64,000 nucleotides of DNA from Balaenoptera acutorostrata. Its lineage: Eukaryota > Chordata > Mammalia > Artiodactyla > Balaenopteridae. Positions 11,761-23,403 of this stretch are shown here, piece after piece. Every line of letters starts with the position of its first letter. The stretch's first letter is position 1. The stretch covers positions 64,261,006 to 64,325,005 of the forward strand of contig NC_080080.1 in the NCBI RefSeq assembly GCF_949987535.1, read 5' to 3'. The position numbers and the translations under genes are program-made. The notes beneath the pieces were generated by a model. That model did not search any database. It was not told the DNA's origin and saw nothing but the letters and a program-made list of their open reading frames with translations.

Positions 11761-12400
11761 CCTCAGCAGTCTTGCTGTGGGGTGGGATGTACCCTAGAGT
11801 TCCCCTGGCAGTGTAGCGGGGCAGGGAGCTATTCTCCGAGCTCTCCTTCCATGCACTGAGGCCCCACTTCCTCCCCCGTCTCCCTGGCTACTGTCTTGAA
11901 CACATCACTTGTATGTGAACCTTCTCTTCGGGTCTGCTTCTGGGGTATATCACTAAGTCTCTCTCCCTCACCCTCTCTTCTTTCTTCTTGCTAGAAGCGG
12001 TGAGCTCAAACCCCTTCTATAGTCTACATTCCTTCTACCACAGTTCAGCAAATCTCACTTCTTATAATAGAGAGACCACTGACTTTTTTTTTTAATGTTT
12101 TTCTAAAGAGATACCAAGAAGAGTGATTCAGCACAATTTTCTTTTAAGAAGACAGATACACTCTTGAAAAAATGGGAACCCAGGAACCCTCTTGGACTTG
12201 GCAATAATAGATGGCTGACAAGGGCCTTGGGCCATTTATCTCAGAATTTTAAACTTAGAATACCCCTGACCCCTTTATTGAATTTCATGTTAAACTTGTT
12301 CAATTATTTTCAACCAAATTGCAAGTTATCCTCCAGATGCTGAATTTGACCTGCTTTTTGAAAATGGGTTAAAGACATTGTCTGTGCTCCCCCTGACATC
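11761..12400. other. No recognisable feature
   Basis: No named repeat or coding signal. Composition returns to A+T-rich after about 12050. Confidence 0.45.
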
Positions 12401-12660
12401 TGACGTTGTTCCATAATTAACACTAACTTAAAAATCGGAGCCAGCCCTCTTTGCAACAAACTGTCAATCAAATGCGGTCTGCAGAGACCTGAGTAGGTTT
12501 GCTTCCGATTGGTTTTAAAGTTTGATATGATAAAAGAAGCTCCTGATACTGGGCTAATTTCTTCTTCAAATCAATGCTGCTTACACGGTGCATCAGGAAG
12601 CGTCATTAAGCTCGTGCATCGTATCACAAAGCCAAGAATAAGTTAAACCCTTTGCCATAA
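12401..12660. promoter_or_regulatory. Candidate conserved noncoding element
   Basis: A block free of recognisable repeats with homeodomain-type 'cataattaac' at its start, an exact PBX/PREP (MEIS-class) decamer TGATTGACAG on minus (complement of 12461-12470), and several further AT-core motifs. Such texture is typical of developmental enhancers, but conservation cannot be judged from one sequence. This is inference. Confidence 0.3.
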
Positions 12661-12714
12661 AACAAAAGATCAGCCATAATGTCGGTCTAGAAATCTAGAG
12701 TCCCAGTTTTTGGC

Positions 12715-12728
12715 GGGGGGGGGGGGGG
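12715..12728 (+). repeat. Poly-G run (14)
   Basis: Fourteen consecutive G residues after 'ttttggc'. A simple homopolymer that can be length-variable and is prone to assembly error. Confidence 0.95.
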
Positions 12729-13134
12729 AGAGGATTGATGCTTGTCTTTCCACCAATGTTCTAGACTGACTTTAGGTATATCATTTCATAGTCTCTAAGT
12801 GAAGATGTTCCAAAGAATGGTGGCGCTTAATGAGATAATGAAAGAGATTCCATCAAATTAATTTTCATCCTCTTGGGAATTTCATCATATTCTGCCAAAC
12901 AGAACATAGTAAAGCAAAGAACTATTACCAAAGTTGTGGGTGATTTTGAAATTCAGGACCACAATTAAATCTGAAACAAGCATTGCTACTAAATTACTAG
13001 CACATTTCTACTGTTAAATTCTCCTCTTCATAGCCAAATGAGTAATACCTGGACCAGAAATAGCAAACAACTCTTGGAAAGCAGGAAATTACATGTGGTG
13101 TGGAAAGAAGATTACATATGGTACAGAAAGGGCT
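12729..13134. other. No recognisable feature
   Basis: About 400 bp of A+T-rich DNA without named repeats or coding signals. Confidence 0.45.
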
Positions 13135-13390
13135 GAGCAAATAATATTGGCTAAGCTTTTTGAGTGCTTATCATGTAACAGACACTCTTTTAGAAGCTTT
13201 ATCACATTAAACCATTTAATCCTCACAGCAACTCAGCGAGGTAAGTACTATTATTTTCCCCATTTCCCAGAAGAGAAAATGAAGGCACAAAGAGCAGCCC
13301 ATGTGTCCTTGTTACACAGTTTTAAGTAGTGGTCAGGATTCAAACTCACAGTTTGACTCCAAAGCCTCTACTCTTACCAACTATGGAATC
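13135..13390 (-). mobile_element. MIR SINE
   Basis: On plus: 'gagtgcttatcatgtaacag', 'aatcctcacagcaactcag', 'ccccatttcccagaagagaa' and 'gtcaggattcaaactcacag', which is the MIR consensus order read in antisense. Diverged but nearly full length. Confidence 0.85.
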
Positions 13391-13868
13391 AGGCTGCCTC
13401 TGACACAAGACTGGTCTGATCAAAAAAACCAAACAAACAAAAAAAAAACACCTCCTCCACAATCAGACAGGAAACCTAAACTTCCTTCCGTGGACCAATT
13501 CCATGGAAAGGACAGGGCCTCAGAAGGCCTAGGTGAAAATGCAGATGAGAGAGGAAAGCAACACCTAGTGCCCAGTGACCCTGGCACCACTGAGCTGTAC
13601 GGATGGGCACCACCCCCAGAGACTACAGTGTGAGTGGCGCCCTTGGAGGTGGGCAAACCTGAAGCAGAAGTAAAGTGATCAAGTCAGTGAAGCACTGAAG
13701 ACGCTTTGGATGAGAGTAAGGTAGAGAGAAAAGGAGGGAAGCCTGGGGGCACTTCTAGGCCAGCTGACCAGTGGCATGAAGGCTGTTGACACTTGATACA
13801 AAGGAAAAACCTCAACCAAATGGGAGCTGGGAGATGCCTGAAGAAATTTTGGGGCTGCTCAGAATTCC
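13391..13868. other. No recognisable feature
   Basis: Includes an A-rich patch (13421-13450). No repeat family or gene recognised. Confidence 0.45.
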
Positions 13869-14134
13869 CACAGATTGGATCAGCGCTCAGATTTGCTCTG
13901 AATTTCTAACCGCCCTGAATTTCATTGACCTCCTCTCAAATCAATCCCAGCAGGATTTACTTTGGGTTAAAGAGTAAAATGACTCCCTTCCCAGGCTCCT
14001 CCACAGATTGGATCAGCGCTCAGATTTGCTATGAATTTCTAACCGCCCTGAATTTCACTGACCTCCTCTCAAATCAATCCCAACAGGATTTACTTTGGGT
14101 TAAAGAGTAAAATGACTCCCTTCCCAGCCTCCTC
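13869..14134. repeat. Tandem duplication, 2 x 133 bp
   Basis: Unit 'cacagattggatcagcgctc...' starts at 13869 and again at 14002, period 133 bp. By eye the two copies differ at four positions (about 97% identical). A third start 'cacagat' follows at 14135. The duplication gives rise to two near-identical short open frames, which are not evidence of coding. Confidence 0.95.
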
Positions 14135-14141
14135 CACAGAT

Positions 14142-14934
14142 ATCCCCAACATGTTTCCCCTCCAATAACACCCACCCAGACTCACCGTAGGTTGTCATAC
14201 TTGTCTACCTTTGCTGAGTTCTCTTAGACTTCTCCTTACTCACGTGGGAAATGCCTGATGGTCTTTTAGGACAGCTACTATATCATCTATAGTACTGACA
14301 TAGGTATAAATATAGATACAGGTATATAGAGAGCAAATGTGGTGTATATAGTATAGACTATACAGACATTCTATAGTTTCAATGGCTTCTCCAATGCCCT
14401 GAATAATTCCATTTGGTTCAGCTAATGGGGGCTGGTTATTTACAATGGACCAGATGCTGTGCTCAGGCTTCAAAGGTAGATGTAAAAGTGATACCTTGTT
14501 AATACCTTGTGATACCCTGCTACCCTCATATAAGCCTCCTAATCCAGAGCCTTATAACTCTCAGTATGTATCAGCCTCACTTGGAGCACTTTATATTTTT
14601 GCCCAGGCTACACTCTGTAGAAATTCTGATTTACTGTGTTTCATCAAATCTATGATGTCACTGGCTATCCGAAGTGTATTTTATGTACAACTAAGAAAGA
14701 AAAATGCCTCAGATAAAATAATGGCACAATTCCTTTCCCTCACATCAATTATAAGAAGCATCTGTAAGAAGTGTTGATTTCTGAAATGTGGAATGCGGGG
14801 GAAATTTTCATCTAAGAATCGGCTAAGAATAGTAGTTGGCCTAGTCTGGGGACCTAGGCATCGGTGTGTTTTAAGTGAGACTTAAGTGAGTCTAATGAGA
14901 ACCAGTGCCCTGATACCTTTGCCATATATCTTAT
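14142..14934. other. No recognisable feature
   Basis: Includes a TA-rich patch near 14276-14360. No named repeat or gene. Confidence 0.45.
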
Positions 14935-15009
14935 TATTCAGCCATTCTTTCATTCGTTCAAGAAGCATGTTTTGAACACTTAATGAACTGTAGATGCTGT
15001 ATAATGTAT

Positions 15010-15055
<46 letters not shown>

Positions 15056-15150
15056 TACATAGTAGACATTAATATGGCATGTTTCCCACCCTCAAGGAGC
15101 TTATACTCTAGTACAGAAGAGATAGGTAAATTAGTGATTAGTGATTACAT
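14935..15150 (+). repeat. Ancient repeat fragment with (TG)n
   Basis: 'cattctttcattcgttcaag', a TG microsatellite at about 15015-15054, then 'cccaccctcaaggagcttat' follow the pattern of old L2-like or unnamed ancient repeats. The dinucleotide run expanded inside it. Confidence 0.55.
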
Positions 15151-16474
15151 TTTCTGTCTCCCTCACTAGACCATGAATGCAGTAACTTTTCCTTAAATAA
15201 AATGGCTCTATTCCTAATAGAATGGGGAGAGAACATGCAAACTTTCTAACGGATGAGGAGTCTCACCTTTGTTATACTCTAGTGCCTCACCTCTCCATAC
15301 ACCAGACCTCATACATCAGAAACCCATGGAAAACATTGCTGTTTCCAGCTAAGAAGCAACTGGACTTTTAGAAGTAATAAACACACGGAAGGAGAGGTGT
15401 ACTTGGCTACCAATAGCTGAAAAGCTAAGCACCACTGGCAACAGAGGCAGGGAGAAGACAGAGATATCACAAAACTAAAATAAAAAGTGAAACACAGAAG
15501 AAAAAGAATGGCAAGCTGCAGAGGTGGTGGATAGAAGACATGACATTAGAGATTAGAAGCAGCCAAGACCACAAAAATTACCAGCAGCAAAAAGTGACAG
15601 TGGAGAAGAGACCTGGTAACAAAGAGTCAGAGGGGGAAAAAAGGACTAGAACATTAGCAGCTTGAGTACAAATAGAATCGCGACAGCTCTTGCTGGTACC
15701 ATGTAAGGAATTTGGAGACGGAATAAGTCCTACCTGAAAGACACTTCGTTACAAAGTAGAAGAACAATTGATGTTAATAAGCATTGAGATTCATGATTAT
15801 TTTCTATTATTAAAAATTGCCATCCAACCCCATTTAAAAGCCTTGAGGCTTACAGGGTTAAGATTGAGTCATACAGAAGATTCCCCTTTGAGGAACTGCT
15901 GATAAAACCAGTAGAGCAGGCTCTACTATACTTGTGTCAATGTGACAGCTTTGTTTCTAGATAGATGTAATCTCTCCTGGATGTTAGTCATCACTAGAAA
16001 ATAGAACTCCCCCCTTAGACTTTACCCGGAAAACTTTGACTGAGTTTGCCTTACATATTTACACTTAACACGCTTACACCCTACCTCCACCCAAAGTATG
16101 GAGTTTAAAATATATTAATGATTAATCCAACAGAGAGTTCACAGTAGGTTTCCATCTCTAAATCATGTTCTAATTCAGGTATCTCTCTTATTCCTTTGAA
16201 TAAACTAGTCTGTAGATGATCTAGCATAGGCTCAGCCCAAGGGAACTCCCCACCACACTCAGAGCACATCAGCAAACGACTTCCTGAAATACTCAGAATT
16301 CTACCCATAAAGGAACCAGAGGATATGCAAACCCAGCACCAGTTTCAAAAACCTGTCAATAATGCATTTAATAAGAGTAAAAATATAGATGGATCGTAAG
16401 GTTAAATTAGCAAACATTCCAGACTCTTGGACTTGAGCACCGGCAAACAATCCATCAAATGAAGAGCATGTATT
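15151..16474. other. No recognisable feature
   Basis: About 1.3 kb of A+T-rich DNA. No SINE, LINE or coding signal seen. Confidence 0.45.
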
Positions 16475-16975
16475 GAATGCCTATGTTGGGCCTAATACTG
16501 TGTTTCACCTGTGAGAGACTTTAATTATGAATGAGATAATGATGATATATCATATATTCATCTATCATTTATTGAGATGCTACTTTATACCAGGTATTAA
16601 GAGACAAAATCTCACAGTCCAGTGGAGGAAAGAAACACAAAAACATATAATTGGTACTATGAGGAATTTAGCACAGCACCTGGTAATTCCATATGCCAAA
16701 TCCATGTTTGCTGACCTGAAGGTGCACAAGTGTTCATGTGACCACTGGAAGCTCAATTTGGCTGGAGCAAAGGACTCATCATCAGGAAATATAGAACACG
16801 AAGCTGGAAAGCTACGCAGGGAATTAAATTATTAATGGCTTTGTAATAAGCTATGTCGAGAGGTCTGAATTTTTTTCTGGCAGTGGGAACGACCGAAGGG
16901 TTTTAAGTAGAGGAGTGACATAATCTACGCTCTGTGAGCAACGGTGAAGATGATTGATTAAAAGAGGTGAGTCTG
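16475..16975 (+). repeat. Ancient unnamed repeat, left part
   Basis: The 'tttattgagatgctactttataccagg' type start and 'gggttttaagtagaggagtgacataatct' type block match the long ancient family also seen at 7903, 48625, 52330 and 60450. Interrupted at 16976 by an L1 and resumed at 17903. Confidence 0.55.
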
Positions 16976-17185
16976 ATACAGATGGCCAATAGGTGCATGA
17001 AAAAATGTTCAACATCACTAATTATTAGAGAAATGCAAATCAAAAATACGATGAGATATCACCTCACACTAGTGAGAATGGCCATCATCAAAAAGTTTAC
17101 AAACAGTAAATGCTGGAGAAGGTGTGGAGAAAAGGGAACTCTGCTACACTGCTGGTGGGAAGGTAAATTGGTACAGCCACTGTAG
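16976..17185 (+). pseudogene. L1 ORF2 C-terminal remnant
   Basis: Open frame with '[20 protein letters not shown]' followed by '[11 protein letters not shown]', the recognisable C-terminal part of L1 ORF2. It is a 5'-truncated, dead fragment without the endonuclease or reverse transcriptase domains. Confidence 0.85.
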
Positions 17186-17887
17186 AAAATAATATGGAGG
17201 AGGTTCTTTAAAAAACTAAAAATAGAACTACCATATGATCCAGCAGTCCCACTTCTCAGCATATATCTAGAGAAAACTCTAATTCAAAAAGATACATGCA
17301 CCCCAATGTCCATAGCAGCACTATTTACAATAGCCAAGACATTGAAGCAACCTAAATGTCCATTGACAGAAGAACGGTTAAAGAAGATGTGGTGTGTATA
17401 TATATTCCGTTATATATATAATGGAATATTACTCAGCCATAAAAAGAATGGAATAATGCCACTTGCAGCAACACGGATGGACCTACAGATTATCATAGTA
17501 AGTGAAGTAAGTCCGAGAAGGACAAATACCATATGATGTCACTTACATGTGGAATCTTAAAAAAATGATACAAATGAACTTATTTACAAAACAGAGACAG
17601 ACTCACAGACATCGAAAACAAACTTACGGTTACCAAAGGGGAAAGGGGCAGGGAAAGGGATAAATTAGGAGTTTGGGATTAGCAGATACAAACTACTATA
17701 TATAAAAGAGATAAACAACAAGGTCCTACTGCATGGCACAGGGAACTACTTTTAATATCTTGTAATAAACTATAGTGGAAAAGAATGTGAAAAAGAATAT
17801 ATATATACACACACAAATCACTTTGCTGTACATCAGAAACTAACACAACACTGTAAATGTACTATACTTCAATAAAAATAAATAAAT
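16976..17887 (+). mobile_element. 5'-truncated L1 with target duplication
   Basis: A 912-bp L1 3' end: about 200 bp encode the C-terminal part of ORF2, followed by 3' UTR and an A-rich 'aataaaaataaataaat' tail. It is flanked by 15-bp target duplications 'aaagaggtgagtctg' (16961-16975) and 'aaagcggtgagtctg' (17888-17902), one mismatch. It split an older repeat. Confidence 0.95.
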
Positions 17888-17902
17888 AAAGCGGTGAGTC
17901 TG

Positions 17903-18420
17903 GAGCCAGGGAGATCTGTTGGAAGCATAATGGTCCCAGTATATGATGACAAGGGCTTGAACTAAGCCAGTGGTGCCAGGGATGCAAAAAAGGATCCCAA
18001 GACATGTTTAGGAATAGAACTGACAGAACTCAGGGGCTGGATGATGAGTTTCTGAAAGAAAGGGCAAAATCAAGAGTGGCTTGGGCAGCTTTATAGGAGC
18101 TTTTTATAGAAATTGATTACAACAACAGGAGTGAGTTGGAGCAGGAAGAAGGGGCAGGTAACAGGTTCCGCTTCAGTCTCGTTAAAGTTAAGATGTCTCT
18201 GAGACATCCAAGTTCAGATCTCTAGTAGCCATTTGGAGCAGAGAAATAGCTGAGCCAGAGATACCTGTTCTATCTTCAAGAGATGTAACTAAGGAGACAA
18301 GAGAGGATGTATACATGGAAACAATTAATGAACAAAGAAATGTGGAGTGTTTTAGATGCTAAATTCCTTAAAGGGGGTAATCATGGGTTCAGAGTTCAAA
18401 GAGGAGGGAGAATCATGCCA
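17903..18420 (+). repeat. Ancient unnamed repeat, right part
   Basis: Continues the 16475 element: 'ggcttgaactaagccagtgg', 'gacatgtttaggaatagaac', 'ctctgagacatccaagttcag'. Collinear with the left part once the L1 is removed. Confidence 0.55.
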
Positions 18421-19551
18421 GCTAGCAGAGTAGGAGAAAGGAAGCTTGGCCTTGAGGGATAAGTGGAATTTGGACAAGCAGAGGAAGGGCATTTCAATGG
18501 CCAGAACATGCACACGCCAAGTCAGAAGGTGGAAGTGGAAGCTGAGGTTAAAGAGTACAGGCCTGATGACTGAAAAGCAAGGGAGGAGCAGATTACTAGG
18601 GGTCCAAAAATCAGGAAGAAGAATGAAGTCTTATCACAATAGAGAACAAGAAGCTGTTACACATTTTTGAAGAGAAGAACATCACAATGGAAATGTTTAA
18701 CCACTAAATCCAAATGTAGTCTATAAGATTCATCCCATGGGTATTCATGTTTGTGCCCAATACAAAGTTATCATCTCTTCAGTAAAGCCCTTAGATCATC
18801 TACATTTATATAGAGCATTCTTAAAAAAGGAAAATTTCCCAAAGATACAGAAGGTGAAGAAGCAGACTAACAGTGAAATTTCACAATGCCAAGTATCATT
18901 ACAATAAATTACTCTGCCTAACAAACATTTCAATGTTCTGCAGATGGTCCATAATAACACTGTTCTGTTGAGCAGCTTATAACATGCCTTCTGTCTGAGA
19001 AATCCTGTTTAACACATGCTTTCCTTCATCTTCGACCACCAGGGTCACTTTCTGTGGTGACTGTGAAATATTCATGAGCTACCCCAAATCTTGGGTTACG
19101 AACGAATGACGGGAACAGGAATTCCTTTTTTCTTAATTAACAGTTGGGTCAAGAACCTAACAAAGGGTTTTCTTGCTCCTCTGGGTACGAGAGTTAGCTT
19201 AGGAGTCACAGTTTGAATAATAGGGACCCAACTTCTTCCACTCAGTTCATGTGAGCCGAGCAGACTGGCAGAATACCTCCACCCACCACCGTGCCCACCA
19301 CCTCCACAGTGCCACAGGTAGGTGTATGACTAGGGATGGTCCCTGTGATTGGTTCAGGAATGGATACACAACCTGAGTTAATCCAATGAGACCCTGGCAG
19401 ATACCGCTGAGGACTGACACAGCCCACCCCTTCTTTCTTGCAAATTAAATTCTAATTTTTTTTTTAGTTATTGTGTAACCTTAGCAATATCCAAGGGCTC
19501 ATACCTAGCCCCAGGGTATAAATGTTAATAAACCTAAAACTGGGACTTCCC
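18421..19551. other. No recognisable gene or named repeat
   Basis: Contains a weak repeat-like block around 19300-19400 ('gattggttcaggaatggata') that I cannot assign. Nothing coding. Confidence 0.4.
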
Positions 19552-19897
19552 TGGTGGTCCAGTGGCTAAGAATCCGCCTTCCAATGCAGGGGACGCGGGT
19601 TCGATCTGTGGTCGGGGAACTAAGATCCCACATGCCGCAGGGCAACGAAGCCATGTATCGCAACTACTGAGACCTCACACTCTAGAGCCCATGCGCCACA
19701 ACTAGAGAGCCCACGTGTCGCAGTTACTGAGCCCACGCACTCTGGAGCCCATGCACCACAACTAGAGAGAAGAGCCTGTGTGCCGCAACTAGAGAAGCCC
19801 ACGCACTGCAACAGAGCCCATGCACCACAGTGAAAGATCCCGTGTGCCACAACTAAGACCCAATGCAGCCTAATAAATAAATAAATAGAAAATAAAG
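19552..19897 (+). mobile_element. CHR-type tRNA SINE, full length
   Basis: Head 'gggacttccctggtggtcc', B-box 'ggttcgatct', body of repeated 'gcgccacaactagag' type units and tail '(taaa)n'. More diverged than the copies at 42.9-44.8 kb, so older. No clear target duplication. Confidence 0.92.
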
Positions 19898-20544
19898 TCA
19901 ACAGAGAGAGAAGCATTGCCTAGCGATAGACAGACAAAAATTCCTGATGATATTATTTGAGCATCTAGATCCAGTTTTCCATGAAGTTACCCCCAAATTT
20001 TTCAGTTATGTGAACCAAAACATTTCCTTTTCCACTCTTCCTAGTTTGAGTGGCATCTCCTCCACTTGCAATTTAAAGAACACTACACACGCACAGGTAG
20101 GAAGGGAGAAAAAAAACTGAGATAACATGGAAAACCCCTAGCAGAGTGTCTGGTACGTAGTAGGCACTCAATAACAACGGTGGAACCTAAACCTATGCTT
20201 TCTGTACCTCTTTTATCCTTCAGTCAAATCATCATCATCAAGAATAACATTAAATAAATGCCAATACTCTCCAACTTCCTCCATCTCCCTAATCTCAAAT
20301 GTCCCAATAAGCTTGAAATAAGACCTATCCAAGCATCCATACCAGCCCCCAAAGCAAGTTAGAAGAAAAAGGAAGCAAGGTGGTCAATTTATAGGACATT
20401 TCCTTCCTTCCCTTCCTACTCTAAAGAAAGTTCTTTTCATGTATTAGGTCACTTTACTATAAATTATCCCCAGCTGTTTCATCCTCAACTGCCAAATGGC
20501 TGTGAGTGAGTCCCAGCATTTTATCAATTATATCACTTTCACAG
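19898..20544. other. No recognisable feature
   Basis: A short 'gtctggtacgtagtaggcac' string near 20140 hints at an MIR/L2 3' scrap. Nothing else. Confidence 0.45.
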
Positions 20545-20730
20545 GTCACATCTGGTTCAGTCCTCTGTCACAGCACATTTGGTTTATATACTAATGTTTG
20601 TCTGCTCTACAAGATCTCAAGTCCCACAAGACTGGGAAGAGTCTTCTTCGTTGAACACTTGGTACCTAATGCAGTATCTTACACACTGAAGGCATCTAAT
20701 AATGCTTGCTGATTGAATAGGTGACTGAAT
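20545..20730 (+). mobile_element. L2 LINE 3' fragment
   Basis: The sequence 'agtcccacaagactgggaag' followed by 'cacactgaaggcatctaata' and 'gcttgctgattgaatagg' follows the order of the L2 3' end. Diverged. Confidence 0.55.
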
Positions 20731-20829
20731 TCCACCTCAAAGTCTCCCTTAATTTATATGAGAAAGCAGGTGTGTTCTTTAAAGACGAGCCATGCCAGGG
20801 AATCCAAATACACCAGATTATTTAACTAT

Positions 20830-21330
20830 CAGGAGCAGTTCTTAGTTGCAAGAAGCAGAAGAAAACTCTGGCTGATTAATTAGAAAAGAAGTTTATTTAA
20901 AAGATACTGGGTAGCACATAAATTGCTAGGAGGTCTGGAGAACCAGATGCAAGGCTTACCTTTTAAAAACAAAGCCCAATTTCAACCCACAGAACTGGCC
21001 AGATGAGGAAACCAGCATCGTACTAAGCACTGGCAGAAATGCTGCCATGGTCACCAGTTCCACCAAAAACGGAGGCTCCAATCCCAGCATGTTTTCTCGT
21101 GTTCTTCATGTGTGAACTGCAGACTCACGCAGATGTATCTGGTTGCAGAGTCTGGGTCCCATACTTGCATCCTCATGGCAAAAAGATTTGAAATTTGCAT
21201 CTACTTCTAATATTAAGGAGGTAAAAATTCACTATAAGAGAGGTTTCCCTAAATATAGAAAGACCACACAAAAGATGATGAACAGTCATGAATGTAACAC
21301 ACGCTCACTACTTCGGACTTAGAATTTTAG
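20830..21330 (+). mobile_element. Possible ancient LTR-like repeat
   Basis: 'gaagtttatttaaaagatac', 'ggtctggagaaccagatgc', 'gcagactcacgcagatgta' and 'ggtttccctaaatatagaaa' follow the order of an old mammalian interspersed repeat, but I cannot give its name or exact ends. Confidence 0.4.
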
Positions 21331-22440
21331 GCACAAAGTTATCTGCATGAGTCCCACCTATATCATCTGGACCAAAGCCCCTAAGGAGGCAACAACTGAT
21401 TCCAGGTCCCTCAGAGGTGGCTCTTCAGGCTTTTCTCCTCTGGTCTGCTCTGACATCAGCCCCTAGGCTGACCCTGGGGCAGGGAGGAAACCAGAAAGGG
21501 ATTGAGAAAGGTGTGTGAATTTGGTTTAAGAAACTTGTCTCAAATGATTGGTTGAAAGTGAATGCTAAGGAATTTCCATCCATTAACTCACAACCTTGGG
21601 AGGTAGGTTGTATTTTACTTGACTCTACATCAAGGAAATCGAACAGCAAAGAAGGTTGTTCAACTGGGATTCAATACCACTGCCAACCCAGCTCCATGCC
21701 ACCCACCTTCTCTGATGGACCCCATTGCACTCTAACAACATTTCTAAGTCCTCTGGCACTTGTGTATTTAAAACTTCTCAGCTAAAATACAGAAGTATTT
21801 TTATTTCTGCATCTATCATTTCCCAAATGTTTACTATGGCAGATTCTCCAAAAATGCTTCTTGAACAACACAGCATAGACTTCACAAAAGCTTAAATCAT
21901 CTACAATCTCTGACTTTATTGACCTGAACCCTATGTATCACAATTGCTGAGAAAGCTTTTTTGCTTCCTGTGAAATAACTTCAACAATTATAGCATGCCA
22001 CATAATACATTATAATGCTCTTTAACCAGCATAACTACATTTACCCTCACAGGCACTCGTTTTCTGTAATTACTGCTTATATGAAAATAAACCTCAGCTG
22101 AAAGCAATGAGAAAAATCAGTGCAAAATAACACCTCTCACTTGCCAACACCGCAGAGACGTTTACCAATATGTACACACCATTTATGTGCATTGCCCACT
22201 GAAATAGCACTAACAGTTCACAAATTTCTCTAAGAATAAATCTTATTGACAAGGCAACAAAATGAAATTGAAAAATGCTGTCAGCTCAGTGATTTATTGA
22301 CAAATTATCCTTGATAATCAGTAACTGCTGATTTCAGGATTTCTAACAGAACCCACTCTAGTGAGTGCTAACTGTATTTTATTGATATCCCACGGTGAGG
22401 ACATTGTTCATTATTGTTACCTTTTGTCTTTAAAGGAAGG
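21331..22440. other. No gene; repeat-poor A+T-rich stretch
   Basis: No named repeat. The part at about 21960-22400 is rich in homeodomain-like AT cores and low in repeats, and could be conserved noncoding sequence. That cannot be tested here. Confidence 0.4.
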
Positions 22441-22444
22441 AAAC

Positions 22445-22650
22445 TGTTGTCATAGCAAGACATAGGTATGAATCCTGGCTCTGTCTCTTTCTATCTGTTA
22501 GACTTTGGGTAAATTATTTCACCTCTCCTTATATGCCTCTACTTTCCTATCTTAGAACTGATATATCTCAGGATTTTTTGAGAAGGCCGAACTAAAGGCA
22601 TTAACAAGCAGGAAATTAATAAATGTTAATATATTTAACATAAACTCACA
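22445..22650 (+). mobile_element. MIR SINE
   Basis: 'tatgaatcctggctctgtct', 'gactttgggtaaattatttc', 'acctctcct' and 'attaataaatgttaat' follow MIR in sense orientation. Confidence 0.8.
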
Positions 22651-22720
22651 GTATAAATTTCCAGTAGAATTCAGTGGTAGAATTAATATTACTTGCCTGA
22701 TACACTGATGTACTTCCTTT

Positions 22721-22747
22721 TTTTTTTTTTTTTTTTAAAGGATTTTC

Positions 22748-22778
<31 letters not shown>

Positions 22779-23067
22779 TTTTTGGCTGTGTTGGGTCTTC
22801 AGTTCGTGCGAGGGCTTTCTCCAGTTGCGGCAAGCGGGGGCCACTCTTCATCGCGGTGCGGGGACCGCTCTTCATCGCGGTGCGCGGGCCTTTCTCTATC
22901 GCGGCCCCTCCCGTCGTGGGGCACAGGCTCCAGACGCGCAGGCTCAGCAATTGTGGCTCACGGGCCCAGCTGCTCCGTGGCATGTGGGATCTTCCCAGAC
23001 CAGGGCTCGAACCCGTGTCCCCTGCATTAGCAGGCAGATTCTCAACCACTGCGCCACCAGGGAAGCC
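22721..23067 (-). mobile_element. CHR-type tRNA SINE with compound tail
   Basis: Perfect 16-bp target duplication 'ctgatgtacttccttt' at 22705-22720 and 23068-23083. On minus the SINE ends in a (taaa)n run, then a short unique 'gaaaatccttt', then about 18 A. The body repeats the 'gcgcaccgcgatgaagagyg' type unit. Confidence 0.97.
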
Positions 23068-23083
23068 CTGATGTACTTCCTTT

Positions 23084-23388
23084 AAACTGGGCTAACATGC
23101 TTTATAATAGACCAGGAGGAGATCAGATCAAGATTGCAAACTAAGAACATGTTAAAACCTTTCTCTCATCTCAATTCCCATAAATGACAAGAAAAAAATT
23201 TTAATTGAAAACAGCACTAGAAAAGAAGACTTGGTGTCCTCAATGACCAGAAATTATAAAAGTTCCTAAAAAATTAAAGGCAGATGAGTTTATATTGAAG
23301 GAAGAAGTAATAGCCAAAACACACAAAAGACAGAACTGATGAAGAGTATGAGAGTATCTTTGGGCTCCAAGCTGAGAGACAACAGATG
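23084..23388. other. No recognisable feature
   Basis: About 300 bp of A+T-rich DNA between a SINE and an L1. Confidence 0.45.
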
Positions 23389-23403
23389 AAAAGAACAAGA
23401 GGG

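Noticed and set aside
12715..12728. G-quadruplex
   Set aside because: A single uninterrupted G run does not provide the four separated G-tracts of a standard intramolecular quadruplex motif, although slipped forms are possible.
13786..14110. Two near-identical open frames of about 60 codons
   Set aside because: They result from the 133-bp tandem duplication and have no recognisable domain.
22693..23085. Overlapping frames of 70-130 codons on both strands, repeated near 30.6, 43.0, 44.6 and 51.0 kb
   Set aside because: These are translations of the GC-rich CHR-type SINE and appear wherever that SINE occurs.
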